Shown: piece by piece, positions 24,694 through 33,638 of the stretch
How positions within the stretch are numbered: position 1 is the first letter of the stretch
How the letters are laid out: every line of letters begins with the position of its first letter
NCBI GenBank assembly: GCA_015059425.1
Contig: SVAM01000001.1
Location: forward strand, 92,027 to 156,026
Direction of reading: 5' to 3'
Source: Bacillota bacterium
GTDB taxonomy: Bacteria; Bacillota_I; Bacilli_A; RF39; UBA660
Length of the DNA: 64,000 bases
The notes under the pieces: model-generated
Database searches by the model: none
The model's input: only the letters and a program-made list of their open reading frames with translations
What the model was told of the DNA's origin: nothing
Position numbers and translations under genes: made by a program

Positions 24694-26823
24694 CTATTCA
24701 GCTATTTCATAAGGAGTACTTATTGTACCATTTCCTTTTAATTTAATGCCAGAAGTAGACAGATTTATAACAGGACGAATTCCAGATGGGTCTACTGTAT
24801 TAGTAAATTTTCCATCCATTTTTGTATAACCCCAATAAAATATATGATTCTCATGATGACTTACATAGCCAAAATTACTCCATGGCGATATTGTCCAATA
24901 TTGATTTCCTGTATATAAATAAAATTTATCATTTGATACAGCGGCACTTCCGCCAGCAAATGCTATTTCGTCTGCTGTTATTAATCCTATTGGATATGTT
25001 AAATCTCCATTACCTTTATTAGATTCGTTTTCAACAGTATATAAATCTCCCCAAGAACATTCAAAACTTGGAGTTTTTCTAGCAACATTTCTTGAATATG
25101 CCAAATAATAACCCATGCTAGGGAAATCTGCATGATCTAGATTTTCTGATAAATTGTGATTTATGGTTTTTTCTGAGCAAAAACCGGATTCTTTATCTAT
25201 ATAATTAGCATAGTTTGTTAAATTTGAAATATACCAATTATCTAGTCTTTCTTTTATTATACTATCTCCATCATAAATAGCATTATCATTAATTAAATAA
25301 TCTACTCTTTCATATTCAGAAAACATACTAGCGCCTATTTGCGTGTAATTTCCTGAAGAATCATTATATCCATTTGCTAACACTGTTTCTTTTCCAGCAC
25401 TTTCAACATCATAAACCTTTCCATTGTATATTAATCTTAATGATCCATTTTCGTTTATTCTAATAATTCTCCAATAATGATTTGCAAATTTAAAATAGTT
25501 ATCATTAACATCTCCGCGATAAAAATAAGTTATATTTCTACTATTTTCAGTACAAACTTGTTTTGTTTCAACATCCCAACAATATAAGCCCACATTTTTA
25601 TCACATTGGTAATTATTTTCTATATCGCAACTACTATAGCTTACTTTATTATAATTAGGTTTATCTACACCTTTTTTACTATTTGACAATACTATAATAG
25701 ATGATGCAATAGATAAGTCCATTGGATAGCTTATACCTATGTTACCAAACGAATCTTTTATATGTATATAATATAAATCACTAGAAGTTATTACTGATGT
25801 TTTTGTTACTGTATTTTTTATTATATTCCCATTTTCTATACAATCATTCATATTATTCACATCTGAATTTTTATTTATACAGTAAGTTCCATCTTTGCTA
25901 GATTGAAACATAATTTTTGGATTAATTTTTTTATTATCAATTACCATCGCTGTTATTATTGGAGTACTGACTTTAAACTTTAAATTACACCTCGTTCCGT
26001 TAGTACTTAAATTTTTTAACACTAAAGCCCACTCTGTATCGTCCCATATAGGTGTTACATTATTAGTACAACTACTATTCTCGTCATCTAAATAATAAGC
26101 ATCTTTTTCTGGAAATTCGTCACTAGATGTTTCATTACCATCCAAATCTACTAATGTAATACTTGCTATAGTAACATCAGGTTCTACCTCACTTGATGAT
26201 ATAGTTAATGTGCCACTAAATCCTTCACCTATATCATCATTTTGAACTTCTTCTTTATTAGGGTATTCTATTACTACATAATAATATGTAGTCCCAGCTT
26301 CAGTAGATGCATTAATAAATCCTGGATCTAATATTACAATTCCTACATTGTTTTCACTAATAGGAATTGTTCCTGTAGATACTAACTCACCTAAATCTTT
26401 ATTTATTGTACAATTATCTGTTAAGTGTTGTTTACCATCCACTACTTCTGTAACAACTTCACAAGTAGTTTGTACTCCAGTTATTTTAGTATCACTTTTA
26501 TAGACAGAAAAATTCAATTCAGAGTTAAAAGTATTAGTTCCATACCAAATTAATTGATAAGCTACTAAAGAACCATCACCTTCAGCACTTAGACTTACAG
26601 CTGATACACTTTTATGTCCCGGGTATATTTCATCATCATTAAATGTTAATTCACCATTTAAGATTAATTTTGATGAGTCATTTTCATAATATGCTACTTT
26701 GCCTCTAGTATTACTTCCACTTCCGGTTAATGAATTAATTACAAAGAAATATGCAGTTGATAAACCACCTATTACTAGTAGAATAGAAACTAATATTAAT
26801 AATTTTTTATTCATTTTTTTCAT
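24694..26823 (-). CDS. large exported surface protein (family B)
   Basis: A 709-residue relative of the protein at 12930. It has a basic N-terminus and one hydrophobic helix (about residues 7-30), then the same early block, LTFNDDEIYPGHKSVSAVSL, as the 12.9-kb protein (LEFNDTDILPGHKNISSI). A Cys-containing middle region not present in the others follows. The shared C-terminal domain has NYFKFANHYWRIIRINENG, LANGYNDSS, LITADEIAFAGG, YWTISPW, IRPVINLS and GTISTPYEI. No sorting motif is seen. It follows the 424-residue homologue by three bases, so both are one operon. Confidence 0.85.
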   Translation of the reverse strand: MKKMNKKLLILVSILLVIGGLSTAYFFVINSLTGSGSNTRGKVAYYENDSSKLILNGELTFNDDEIYPGHKSVSAVSLSAEGDGSLVAYQLIWYGTNTFNSELNFSVYKSDTKITGVQTTCEVVTEVVDGKQHLTDNCTINKDLGELVSTGTIPISENNVGIVILDPGFINASTEAGTTYYYVVIEYPNKEEVQNDDIGEGFSGTLTISSSEVEPDVTIASITLVDLDGNETSSDEFPEKDAYYLDDENSSCTNNVTPIWDDTEWALVLKNLSTNGTRCNLKFKVSTPIITAMVIDNKKINPKIMFQSSKDGTYCINKNSDVNNMNDCIENGNIIKNTVTKTSVITSSDLYYIHIKDSFGNIGISYPMDLSIASSIIVLSNSKKGVDKPNYNKVSYSSCDIENNYQCDKNVGLYCWDVETKQVCTENSRNITYFYRGDVNDNYFKFANHYWRIIRINENGSLRLIYNGKVYDVESAGKETVLANGYNDSSGNYTQIGASMFSEYERVDYLINDNAIYDGDSIIKERLDNWYISNLTNYANYIDKESGFCSEKTINHNLSENLDHADFPSMGYYLAYSRNVARKTPSFECSWGDLYTVENESNKGNGDLTYPIGLITADEIAFAGGSAAVSNDKFYLYTGNQYWTISPWSNFGYVSHHENHIFYWGYTKMDGKFTNTVDPSGIRPVINLSTSGIKLKGNGTISTPYEIAE

Positions 26824-26826
26824 TTT

Positions 26827-28101
26827 CTATTCCCCCGCTTCTATAACTTCATATGGTGTATCAATTGTCCCATCACCTGATAATTCTAAACCAGCTTTTA
26901 AATTAATTACAGGTCGTACCCCTTCACCAGGATCATAAGCATTACCATATCCCATACTACCGTTTTCATTTATATCAACTAATCTTGCATGTTTTCCTTC
27001 GTCAACACCATCTTCGTTTGTATAATCATCATAAAAGCTTGGTGACATTGTCCAGTATCTATAACCAGTATATAAATAATAACTAGTATTTGCACTATAA
27101 AATACCCCACCTGCATATGCTACTTCTTCGGCAGTTATTAACCCTACTTTTGTTTTATATAAATCATCACTATTTGGGCAACTAAATAACGGAGTTTTAT
27201 TTGTGTTATTTCTTATATATGCTCCATAATATGTTTTTGTAGTACTTGTATCTGTTTCAATTTCTGTTCCTGTATCATCGGTATATGCTGTTCTATCTCC
27301 ACAGAATCCTGCACTATCATCTATATACTTATCATAACCTTTATTTTCTATATATATTTCATACCAATTAAGTAATACATCAAGTATTTTTGAATTATAT
27401 TTTGTACCATTACTTTCATATTGAAAACCTACATATTTACTGTCATTTGAAGCATAACTAAACGCACTATTACCATATTTAAGATATCCAGTTGTAGAAT
27501 CATTATAGCCATTTGCTAAAACAGTTTCTTTATTTGATCCTATTGTACCTACATTACCACTATATATCATTCTGATTGAACCATTTTCATTTATTCTTAT
27601 TATTCTCCAATAATGATTTGCAAATTTTACATAGTTATCTGTTGGAGCTCCAGTATAATAATATGTTGTTCCTTCATCTGTATTTTCTTTATAAATTTTT
27701 CCGGTAGTTGATGAACCATTGGTACCAGCAAAACTTGTTCTTGTTGTTGTCTCTTTTATTGTTGCTAAAATAGTTGAACTTGCATTAGCAGGATCAAAAT
27801 ATAAAAAACATTGTGTATTTTTACTTTTTAAATTAGTTAATACAACTTCTCCTTCTCTATATATAGGTACTGCCCCGTTACTACATACACTTTTTTCTGT
27901 ATTTAAAATATAATTTTCTGGTATAGTTTCTTCTTCTTGATATAATCCATCAGTATTTTGAATAAAAAATGCCATATCTTTTACATTTGTTATATTTTCT
28001 TCTTGAATTTCATTTTTATATTCTTTTTTTGGTATAACTATTATTACCGTCATAATTAATATTATTAAAGCAATTACTATTGTCATTTTCTTTTTTTTCA
28101 T
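26827..28101 (-). CDS. exported surface protein (family C), first gene of the pair
   Basis: The 424-residue protein starts MKKKKMTIVIALIILIMTVI, a basic cap and one membrane helix, then a short spacer and the same ~260-residue C-terminal domain as the proteins at 12930 and 24694: NYVKFANHYWRIIRINENG, LANGYNDSTTG, LITAEEVAYAGG, YWTMSPS, VRPVINLK, GTIDTPYEV. It lacks the LTFNDDEI...PGHK block of the other two. A consensus promoter lies just upstream and the ribosome site is AAAGGTGAG. No G or C tract is present, so its control differs from that of the 12.9-kb gene. Confidence 0.85.
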   Translation of the reverse strand: MKKKKMTIVIALIILIMTVIIVIPKKEYKNEIQEENITNVKDMAFFIQNTDGLYQEEETIPENYILNTEKSVCSNGAVPIYREGEVVLTNLKSKNTQCFLYFDPANASSTILATIKETTTRTSFAGTNGSSTTGKIYKENTDEGTTYYYTGAPTDNYVKFANHYWRIIRINENGSIRMIYSGNVGTIGSNKETVLANGYNDSTTGYLKYGNSAFSYASNDSKYVGFQYESNGTKYNSKILDVLLNWYEIYIENKGYDKYIDDSAGFCGDRTAYTDDTGTEIETDTSTTKTYYGAYIRNNTNKTPLFSCPNSDDLYKTKVGLITAEEVAYAGGVFYSANTSYYLYTGYRYWTMSPSFYDDYTNEDGVDEGKHARLVDINENGSMGYGNAYDPGEGVRPVINLKAGLELSGDGTIDTPYEVIEAGE

Positions 28102-28137
28102 CTATACTCACCTTTATCTAATTCCCTACTATTTATA

Positions 28138-28166
28138 ATTATAAAATATTATTTATAAATTATCAA
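28138..28166 (-). promoter_or_regulatory. promoter of the two-gene surface protein operon
   Basis: TTGATA (28166-28161), 17-base spacer, TATAAT (28143-28138); the gene starts about 37 bases beyond the -10. Confidence 0.75.
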
Positions 28167-28201
28167 TAAAAATTATTGTGATTTATTTTTATTTTTGCAA
28201 A

Positions 28202-28224
28202 TAAAAAGTAAATCAACGATTTAC
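28202..28224 (-). terminator. terminator of the 97-aa hypothetical gene
   Basis: Stem GTAAATC/GATTTAC with a short loop and five T on the minus strand. Confidence 0.65.
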
Positions 28225-28514
28225 CTTATAATACATGCTTCTTCATGCTCATGTAAGTTTTGTAAATATCTTGAATATTCATATGCTTTTTCAATACAGA
28301 AACTTGCAGTTAACACATCTAGTATTTCATTATTTGTAGGATTAATACCTTTGCTAATTATTTTTTCTAAAGCACTTTTCATTATAAAAGAACAAATATC
28401 ATCATTATGTACTTTATAATCTAATAACTTAATAACTTCACTATATTTAGTTTCTTCTACTTCTTCATTTTTATTAATCATTTGATACATTATATAACTT
28501 TTTAAACTATCCAT
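28221..28514 (-). CDS. small conserved-looking hypothetical protein (97 aa)
   Basis: A soluble, helical, acidic protein with no recognised domain. The middle, DVLTASFCIEKAYEYSRYLQ, and the His/Glu-rich C-terminus (NLHEHEEACIIR) stand out. A clear ribosome site (GGAGGTTAAGGTA) precedes the ATG at 28514, and a terminator follows. It is downstream of the sigK-like gene by 51 bases in the same direction, so it may share the transcript; a sporulation link is conjecture. Confidence 0.7.
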   Translation of the reverse strand: MDSLKSYIMYQMINKNEEVEETKYSEVIKLLDYKVHNDDICSFIMKSALEKIISKGINPTNNEILDVLTASFCIEKAYEYSRYLQNLHEHEEACIIR

Positions 28515-28565
28515 TACCTTAACCTCCTAAATTCATTTTAACTTAAATAATTAAATATGTAAATA

Positions 28566-29261
28566 CTAAAGTACTTTATTATTTTTAATAAATTCTCTTA
28601 ATATTTTAGTTAAGGCTCTTTTTTCAATTCTTGATACATAACTTCTTGATATATGTAATTTCTTAGCTATTTCTTTTTGAGTTTCTTCTTCTTCGTTTAA
28701 TAAACCATATCTTTTAATTAATATTTCTTTTTCTCTTTTAGTTAAAACACTTAAATATTTATTCAATAATGAAACATTTTCTTTTATATGAAGTAATTCT
28801 GCAATATCCATAGAATCATCTTTTATTACTTCCATTAAACTTACTTCATTACCATCTTTATCAAAGCCTATAGCGTCATTTAAACTAATCGTATTACCAT
28901 TTTTTTTATTACTTCGAAAATGCATTAATATCTCATTTTCAATACATCTAGCTGCATATGTAGTAATCTTTGTAGCTTTACTTTTATTATAAGAATCTAT
29001 TCCTTTTATAAGTCCAATAGTTCCAATACTAATTAAGTCATCAGAATCGTATCCAGTATTATCAAATTTTTTAACTATATGTGCCACTAACCTTAAGTTA
29101 TGTTCTATAAGTTTATTTCTTGCATCAATACTTCCCTTTAACATTTCTTCTATAGTATGTTCTTCTTCCTCATTACTTAAAGGGTCCGGGAATACCTGAT
29201 TAGAATAACTACCTGTAAAAAATAACATATCTTTGATTATATTTAATAAATTTAAAAACAT
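28566..29261 (-). CDS. SigK-like sporulation sigma factor
   Basis: The 231-residue sigma-70 family protein matches SigK through the core: ARNKLIEHNLRLVAHIVKKF, TGYDSDDLISIGTIGLIKGI, TYAARCIENEILMHFRS (region 2) and SRSYVSRIEKRALTKIL (region 4.2). An N-terminal hydrophobic segment, IIKDMLFFTGSYSN, resembles the membrane-anchoring pro-sequence of pro-SigK. The gene is uninterrupted, so no skin-type excision is needed. SigK drives late mother-cell genes in spore formers. SigE is a close relative, but the FPDPLS junction and overall similarity favour SigK. Neither spoIVFB nor other sigma factors are in view. Confidence 0.88.
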   Translation of the reverse strand: MFLNLLNIIKDMLFFTGSYSNQVFPDPLSNEEEEHTIEEMLKGSIDARNKLIEHNLRLVAHIVKKFDNTGYDSDDLISIGTIGLIKGIDSYNKSKATKITTYAARCIENEILMHFRSNKKNGNTISLNDAIGFDKDGNEVSLMEVIKDDSMDIAELLHIKENVSLLNKYLSVLTKREKEILIKRYGLLNEEEETQKEIAKKLHISRSYVSRIEKRALTKILREFIKNNKVL

Positions 29262-29305
29262 ATAACACTTCCTAATAAAGTATATTAAATATTGTTTTTA
29301 ATAAA

Positions 29306-29334
29306 ACAAAAAATTAGAGAATAATTCTCTAATT
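29306..29334 (-). terminator. terminator of the yqeG-yqeH-mutL operon
   Basis: Ten-base-pair stem AATTAGAGAA/TTCTCTAATT with a three-base loop, followed by TTTT G TTTT on the minus strand; overlaps the mutL stop. Confidence 0.8.
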
Positions 29335-31092
29335 CATAACTCTTTTAAACATTCTTTCTAAATCATATATACTAAACTTAATAATTGTTGGTCTACCATG
29401 AGGACAGTTATACGGATTATCACACAATACTAATTCACTTAACAATTCTTCTTGAGCAACATGTGATATCCTCATATTGGCTTTAATACTCATTTTACAC
29501 GCTAAAGTTATAGCAATATTTTCATTAAATTTAACTGGATCAAATTTATCTTTATTAATTATTACTAAATCTATTATTTTTCTTACACTTTCCTCTTCAT
29601 AGCTTTCAAGTATCCATGTAGGATGACCAGTAACTTTATATGTGTTTACACCAAATTCTTCTAAAATAAATCCTATATCAGTTAATACGTTTAAATTATC
29701 TTTTAAAATAGTGTAATCACTAGCAGATAATTCAATAGTGATTGGAATTAATAAATTTGCAGTACTAACTTTTCTTTCTTTTAAAGCTTTCATATATTTT
29801 TCATAATTTACTCTTTCTTGAGCAGCATGTTGATCTATTAAATAAATTCCTTCATCATTTTCAGCGATGATATAAGTACCTAATGCTAAACCTACTGGGT
29901 ATAATACTAGTGACTTTAACTCTTTATTAACTAATATGTCTTCACTTGCTGTTAATTTTTTATTATCTTCTTTTTCTTCTATTTTAAAATCTAATTCTGT
30001 TTGAATATTAACTTTTTCTTCGTTACTAGTCATAGACTCAACTATATCTGATATAACACTAGCTTTAATAATATTTACACTTTCATTTTTTAAAGCATCT
30101 GGAATAAGTAAATTATTATATAAAGTATTTTTTATAGTTTTATAAATTAAATCGTATAAATCAGTCATTTTTGATAATTTAATATCTTGTTTAGTTGGAT
30201 GAATATTAACATCCACTAAAGTTGGATCTGTATTAATATTTAATACTACTATAGGATATTTACCTTCTGGTTTGTATGTATAATAAGCATCATTTATTGC
30301 TTTATTTATATCCATGTTTCTAACTATACGATTATTTACAAACGTATTAATATCATTTCTGTTTGATTTTAATATTTCTGGTTTACATATAAATCCATAT
30401 ATATCAAAATCATTAGAACTAGCTTTAAATTCTAACATTTTATTAGATACATTTAAGCCATATATTTCGTGAATAGTTTTAAGTAAATTACCACTTCCGC
30501 TAGTTTTAACAATTACTCTTTCATTATTTGTTAAAGTGAATTTAATCTCAGGATGGGATAATGCAAGTTTTTCAATTAAATTAATTGAATTATAGCTTTC
30601 AGTATTTTCACTTTTCAAATATTTTAAACGAGCTGGAGTATTATAAAAAAGGTTAGTAACTGTTATATCTGTCCCAGTTCTTAAATCTCCACTAGATTCT
30701 TCTAATAATTCTCCACCTTTAATATGAATATATGATGATGTTTCACCATTACTAGTTTTTAATTTAACCTCTGATACACTTGCAATAGATGGTAAGGCTT
30801 CACCCCGAAAGCCCATAGTATTAATAAAAAACAAATCATCATCTTTAATTAATTTACTAGTAGCGTGTCTCCCAAAGGCTTTTTTAGCATCTTCCCTATC
30901 CATGCCTTCGCCATCATCTATAACTTGTATGGATTCTAAACCACCTTTAATTAAATTAACAATAATATTAGTAGCATTAGCATCAATACTATTTTCTACT
31001 AATTCTTTAACAATACTAGAAGTTTTTTCTACTACTTCTCCTGCAGCAATTTTATTGGCAAGATTTTCACTCATTATATGAATTTTACTCAT
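29329..31092 (-). CDS. mutL: DNA mismatch repair protein MutL
   Basis: MutL links mismatch recognition by MutS to strand excision. The 587-residue protein has the GHKL ATPase motifs (VKELVENSIDANA, IDDGEGM, RHATSK, GFRGEAL) in the first 100 residues. In the C-terminal half it has the endonuclease motif DQHAAQERVNYE and the CPHGRPT metal-binding segment, so it is a nicking MutL. The ATG at 31092 overlaps the yqeH stop by eight bases; the frame opens nine bases earlier. mutS is not in the window. Slippage control at the G tract would depend on this pathway. Confidence 0.95.
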   Translation of the reverse strand: MSKIHIMSENLANKIAAGEVVEKTSSIVKELVENSIDANATNIIVNLIKGGLESIQVIDDGEGMDREDAKKAFGRHATSKLIKDDDLFFINTMGFRGEALPSIASVSEVKLKTSNGETSSYIHIKGGELLEESSGDLRTGTDITVTNLFYNTPARLKYLKSENTESYNSINLIEKLALSHPEIKFTLTNNERVIVKTSGSGNLLKTIHEIYGLNVSNKMLEFKASSNDFDIYGFICKPEILKSNRNDINTFVNNRIVRNMDINKAINDAYYTYKPEGKYPIVVLNINTDPTLVDVNIHPTKQDIKLSKMTDLYDLIYKTIKNTLYNNLLIPDALKNESVNIIKASVISDIVESMTSNEEKVNIQTELDFKIEEKEDNKKLTASEDILVNKELKSLVLYPVGLALGTYIIAENDEGIYLIDQHAAQERVNYEKYMKALKERKVSTANLLIPITIELSASDYTILKDNLNVLTDIGFILEEFGVNTYKVTGHPTWILESYEEESVRKIIDLVIINKDKFDPVKFNENIAITLACKMSIKANMRISHVAQEELLSELVLCDNPYNCPHGRPTIIKFSIYDLERMFKRVMN

Positions 31093-32017
31093 AAGCTTCA
31101 CCTGTAATAGAATTCCTTATTTCAATATTATCTATTTTATTTATTATTACTTCGCCACTATTTTTTATATTAATATATCCTACTCCTGGTATAACAATAT
31201 CTTGATTATCTTTTAAGATTAATTTATCTCCAGTTATACTTTTAAAAGTTTTAGTAATGTTATTATCATTTAAATATAATGTCACGCTTGTTGGATTTTT
31301 AAAATTAATACTATAATCTTTTATATTAATAGTAGTTTCTTTAGTTATGTTATAAGTAATAGGTTTAATTTCTTTATTAATAATACTTTTTTCCATACTA
31401 GGATATGTAAAACCTGGAGTATCATATATTACATAATTATCTATATTTAATTTAATAAAATCTAAAGTAGTATTTGGTTTATTACTAATGATTATTTCTT
31501 TATTAATATTATAATCTTTTAATATTTTATTTATTAATGTACTTTTACCAGCGTTAGTAATACCTAATATATATCCCGTTTTAAAATTATTTTTTTCCAT
31601 ATAATTTAAAATACTATTAACACCATAATTTTTATTTGTACTTAAATAAAGTATATCATCTGAAATATTATATTCATTCTTTAACCATTTACTTATTTTA
31701 ACAAATTTCATGTCATGTCTTAATACATCTATCTTACTTATTACTAAAACTTTTTTTATTTTAATTCTTTTAAATATATTTAATGTATAATTATTAATGT
31801 TTAAATAATCTATAAGGAAGAAAGCTACACCTACACCTTTATTAACTTTAGTTATAATATTTTCTTCATTTATAGTTTCATCTAGTTTCTTCTCACCATA
31901 ATTTTTTAATCTAAAACAACGCATACAATATGTGTTATTTAAATTTGGTGTATAACCTAATGTTTCTTTATTTGAATCTTGTAAAGTTAAGCCGCACCCT
32001 ATACATTTCTTAATCAT
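31085..32017 (-). CDS. yqeH: ribosome biogenesis GTPase YqeH
   Basis: YqeH is a circularly permuted GTPase needed for 30S assembly. The 310-residue protein has an N-terminal zinc finger (C5, C8, C31, C34), then the permuted motif order: G4 SKID (94-97) before G1 GITNAGKST (152-160) and G3 DTPG (199-202). The ATG at 32017 has an AAAGGTGAG ribosome site and overlaps yqeG by eight bases. yqeG-yqeH is the Bacillus order. Confidence 0.94.
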   Translation of the reverse strand: MIKKCIGCGLTLQDSNKETLGYTPNLNNTYCMRCFRLKNYGEKKLDETINEENIITKVNKGVGVAFFLIDYLNINNYTLNIFKRIKIKKVLVISKIDVLRHDMKFVKISKWLKNEYNISDDILYLSTNKNYGVNSILNYMEKNNFKTGYILGITNAGKSTLINKILKDYNINKEIIISNKPNTTLDFIKLNIDNYVIYDTPGFTYPSMEKSIINKEIKPITYNITKETTINIKDYSINFKNPTSVTLYLNDNNITKTFKSITGDKLILKDNQDIVIPGVGYINIKNSGEVIINKIDNIEIRNSITGEAYE

Positions 32018-32528
32018 AATACTCACCTTTAACTAATATATTTTTTCTTTTTAATTTTCTTTTAATAAATCCTTCAATAAATCTATTAATCTTAGTTCCA
32101 AACTTTTCATATTCGCCAATAGGATTAACGAGTATTGAAGTTATCCCCATATTATTAGCACCCCCAATATCTGTTAGAAGTTGATCTCCTATAGCTGCAA
32201 TTTGATGTTCTTTAAATTTGTACATTTCCATTATTTTTACATATTTAGTTTTAAATGGTTTTTTTGCAGATGCCGCAACATCTACATTTAACCCTTCTTT
32301 GAATGGTATTAATCTTTTTTTGTTACTATTAGAAATTATTATTACTTTAAAATCTCTTTCTAAATAATTAAATAACTCTTTTATTTTTTTTGTAGGTATA
32401 TCAACATTAACTGGTACTAAGGTATTATCTAAATCAAATAATAAACATTTAATACCTTTCTTTTTTAACTTTTGATAATCTATGTCATATATATTTTTTT
32501 GATACATATCTGGTACAAATTTTTCCAT
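32010..32528 (-). CDS. yqeG: YqeG family HAD phosphatase
   Basis: The 172-residue protein contains the HAD motif FDLDNTLVPV with nucleophile and acid/base Asp at residues 32 and 34, then IIISNSNKKR (motif II), AKKPFKTK (motif III) and IGDQLLTDIGGAN (motif IV). This is the YqeG (HAD IIIA) family, encoded beside yqeH in Bacillota. Substrate unknown. The ATG at 32528 has an AAGGAG ribosome site. Confidence 0.92.
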   Translation of the reverse strand: MEKFVPDMYQKNIYDIDYQKLKKKGIKCLLFDLDNTLVPVNVDIPTKKIKELFNYLERDFKVIIISNSNKKRLIPFKEGLNVDVAASAKKPFKTKYVKIMEMYKFKEHQIAAIGDQLLTDIGGANNMGITSILVNPIGEYEKFGTKINRFIEGFIKRKLKRKNILVKGEYYD

Positions 32529-32562
32529 ATTACTAACTCCTTATAAAAATTATAACAAACAA

Positions 32563-32584
32563 AAGAAAAAGAGGCTATCCTCTT
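32563..32584 (-). terminator. terminator of the ylbD-ylbE-like group
   Basis: Stem AAGAGG/CCTCTT, four-base loop, T-rich tail on the minus strand; overlaps the stop at 32575. Confidence 0.7.
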
Positions 32585-32943
32585 CCTAATGATTTTTTAA
32601 ATTTTTCGATATTTTGATAAAAATATAAATCCGCGACTTCTATTTTAGTTATATCTCCACTTCTTAATGGTTCTTCATACAAAACTATTAATTTATTATA
32701 ATCATAATCATCTAAATCTAAATTCATGAAATACCACATACTAAATATTTCGTTAATTTCACTCTCACATAGGCCGTTCAATTCTTTAATTAAAGGTGCA
32801 ATACCATTTGTAAAATTAATATTTATTATTTCATCAATTATAACTTTTCTCAATGCTTGTTTTTCTGCCATATCAAATATTGTGTTTTTAAAATTTGGCA
32901 TATAGTGAGGAACATTACTACTAACTACTACTTTTTCATTCAT
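32575..32943 (-). CDS. hypothetical protein (122 aa) downstream of ylbE-like gene
   Basis: A soluble, mixed acidic protein with no recognised domain. The start MNEKVVVSSNVPHYMPNF is preceded by AAGGAGTGAG. It is the third gene of a short minus-strand group after ylbD-like and ylbE-like genes, 37 bases after the latter, and ends in a terminator. The context suggests a spore- or envelope-associated function at most by association. Confidence 0.7.
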   Translation of the reverse strand: MNEKVVVSSNVPHYMPNFKNTIFDMAEKQALRKVIIDEIININFTNGIAPLIKELNGLCESEINEIFSMWYFMNLDLDDYDYNKLIVLYEEPLRSGDITKIEVADLYFYQNIEKFKKSLGRG

Positions 32944-32980
32944 TTAACTCACTCCTTGGTGTAGTATTATAACATAATAT

Positions 32981-33202
32981 TTATTTTAATGCACCTAAAA
33001 CATTACTAATTAAATCTATATTATCTATAGTATCAATTATTTTGTCGGTTGTTCTAAGGCGATATTTAACTTTCATATCTTCTTTATATTTTTTTAAATT
33101 ATTGTAATCCCTATTCAATTCTTTTATCCAGTAAGAGTTTAATTTTAATAATTCAAACATTTTAGTATCCTTTTTTAATTCAATTAAAGTATTATACTGC
33201 AT
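32981..33202 (-). CDS. YlbE-like protein (73 aa)
   Basis: The segment LLKLNSYWIKELNRDYNNLKKY resembles the YlbE pattern of a Trp-Tyr pair followed by RN/RD-P/Y-x-x-L. Length fits the family (about 70-80 residues). It starts two bases after the stop of the YlbD-like gene, the same order as ylbD-ylbE in Bacillus, which strengthens the call. Function of YlbE is unknown. Confidence 0.62.
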   Translation of the reverse strand: MQYNTLIELKKDTKMFELLKLNSYWIKELNRDYNNLKKYKEDMKVKYRLRTTDKIIDTIDNIDLISNVLGALK

Positions 33203-33204
33203 AC

Positions 33205-33558
33205 TTAATCCTCAAAGAATTTATTAATAGGTCTAGGTGTTGTAGGCCCTTTTATAGTTGACGTGACACCAGTTCCTTTTCCCGTTAGCTCTTGAACTAA
33301 TCCTAAAGCTTTTTGGGCTGTATTTATATGTTTTTGAACAGATTCCATATCAATATTTTTTACAATATCAGTAAAATTATTAAACGTATTAGTACTATTT
33401 GTGTTTTTATTAAAATATGTATTCCACGCTCTATCATCTTCACCATATATATCATATATTTCATATAGTTTTTGCCATGAAGCATCACCACTTTTTATGC
33501 TACTAATTAACTCTGGATGACTTTTAGCAAAGTTTTTAAAAGATTCTTTTTTATCCAT
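33205..33558 (-). CDS. YlbD-like (putative spore coat) protein
   Basis: From the ATG at 33558 the product is 117 residues. The N-terminus, MDKKESFKNFAKSHPELISS then KSGDASWQKLYEIYDIYGED, matches YlbD (F-x-x-F-x-x-x-HP-x-L, then W-Q-x-L-Y-E), and the helix NIDMESVQKHINTAQKALG is also shared. YlbD is annotated as a putative coat protein in Bacillus. The frame opens 12 codons earlier with non-homologous residues. The gene leads a short operon with a YlbE-like gene. Confidence 0.75.
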   Translation of the reverse strand: MDKKESFKNFAKSHPELISSIKSGDASWQKLYEIYDIYGEDDRAWNTYFNKNTNSTNTFNNFTDIVKNIDMESVQKHINTAQKALGLVQELTGKGTGVTSTIKGPTTPRPINKFFED

Positions 33559-33600
33559 AATTATCACCAATAAATTATATGAAAAAAAAATCACTATATG

Positions 33601-33624
33601 AAAAAAGCAAGTTTAAATCTTGCA
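33601..33624 (-). terminator. terminator at the end of the trpS operon
   Basis: GCAAG/CTTGC stem with a seven-base loop followed by six T on the minus strand, just after the radical SAM gene. It separates the operon from the ylbD-like group. Confidence 0.75.
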
Positions 33625-33638
33625 ATTATCTAAAAAAT

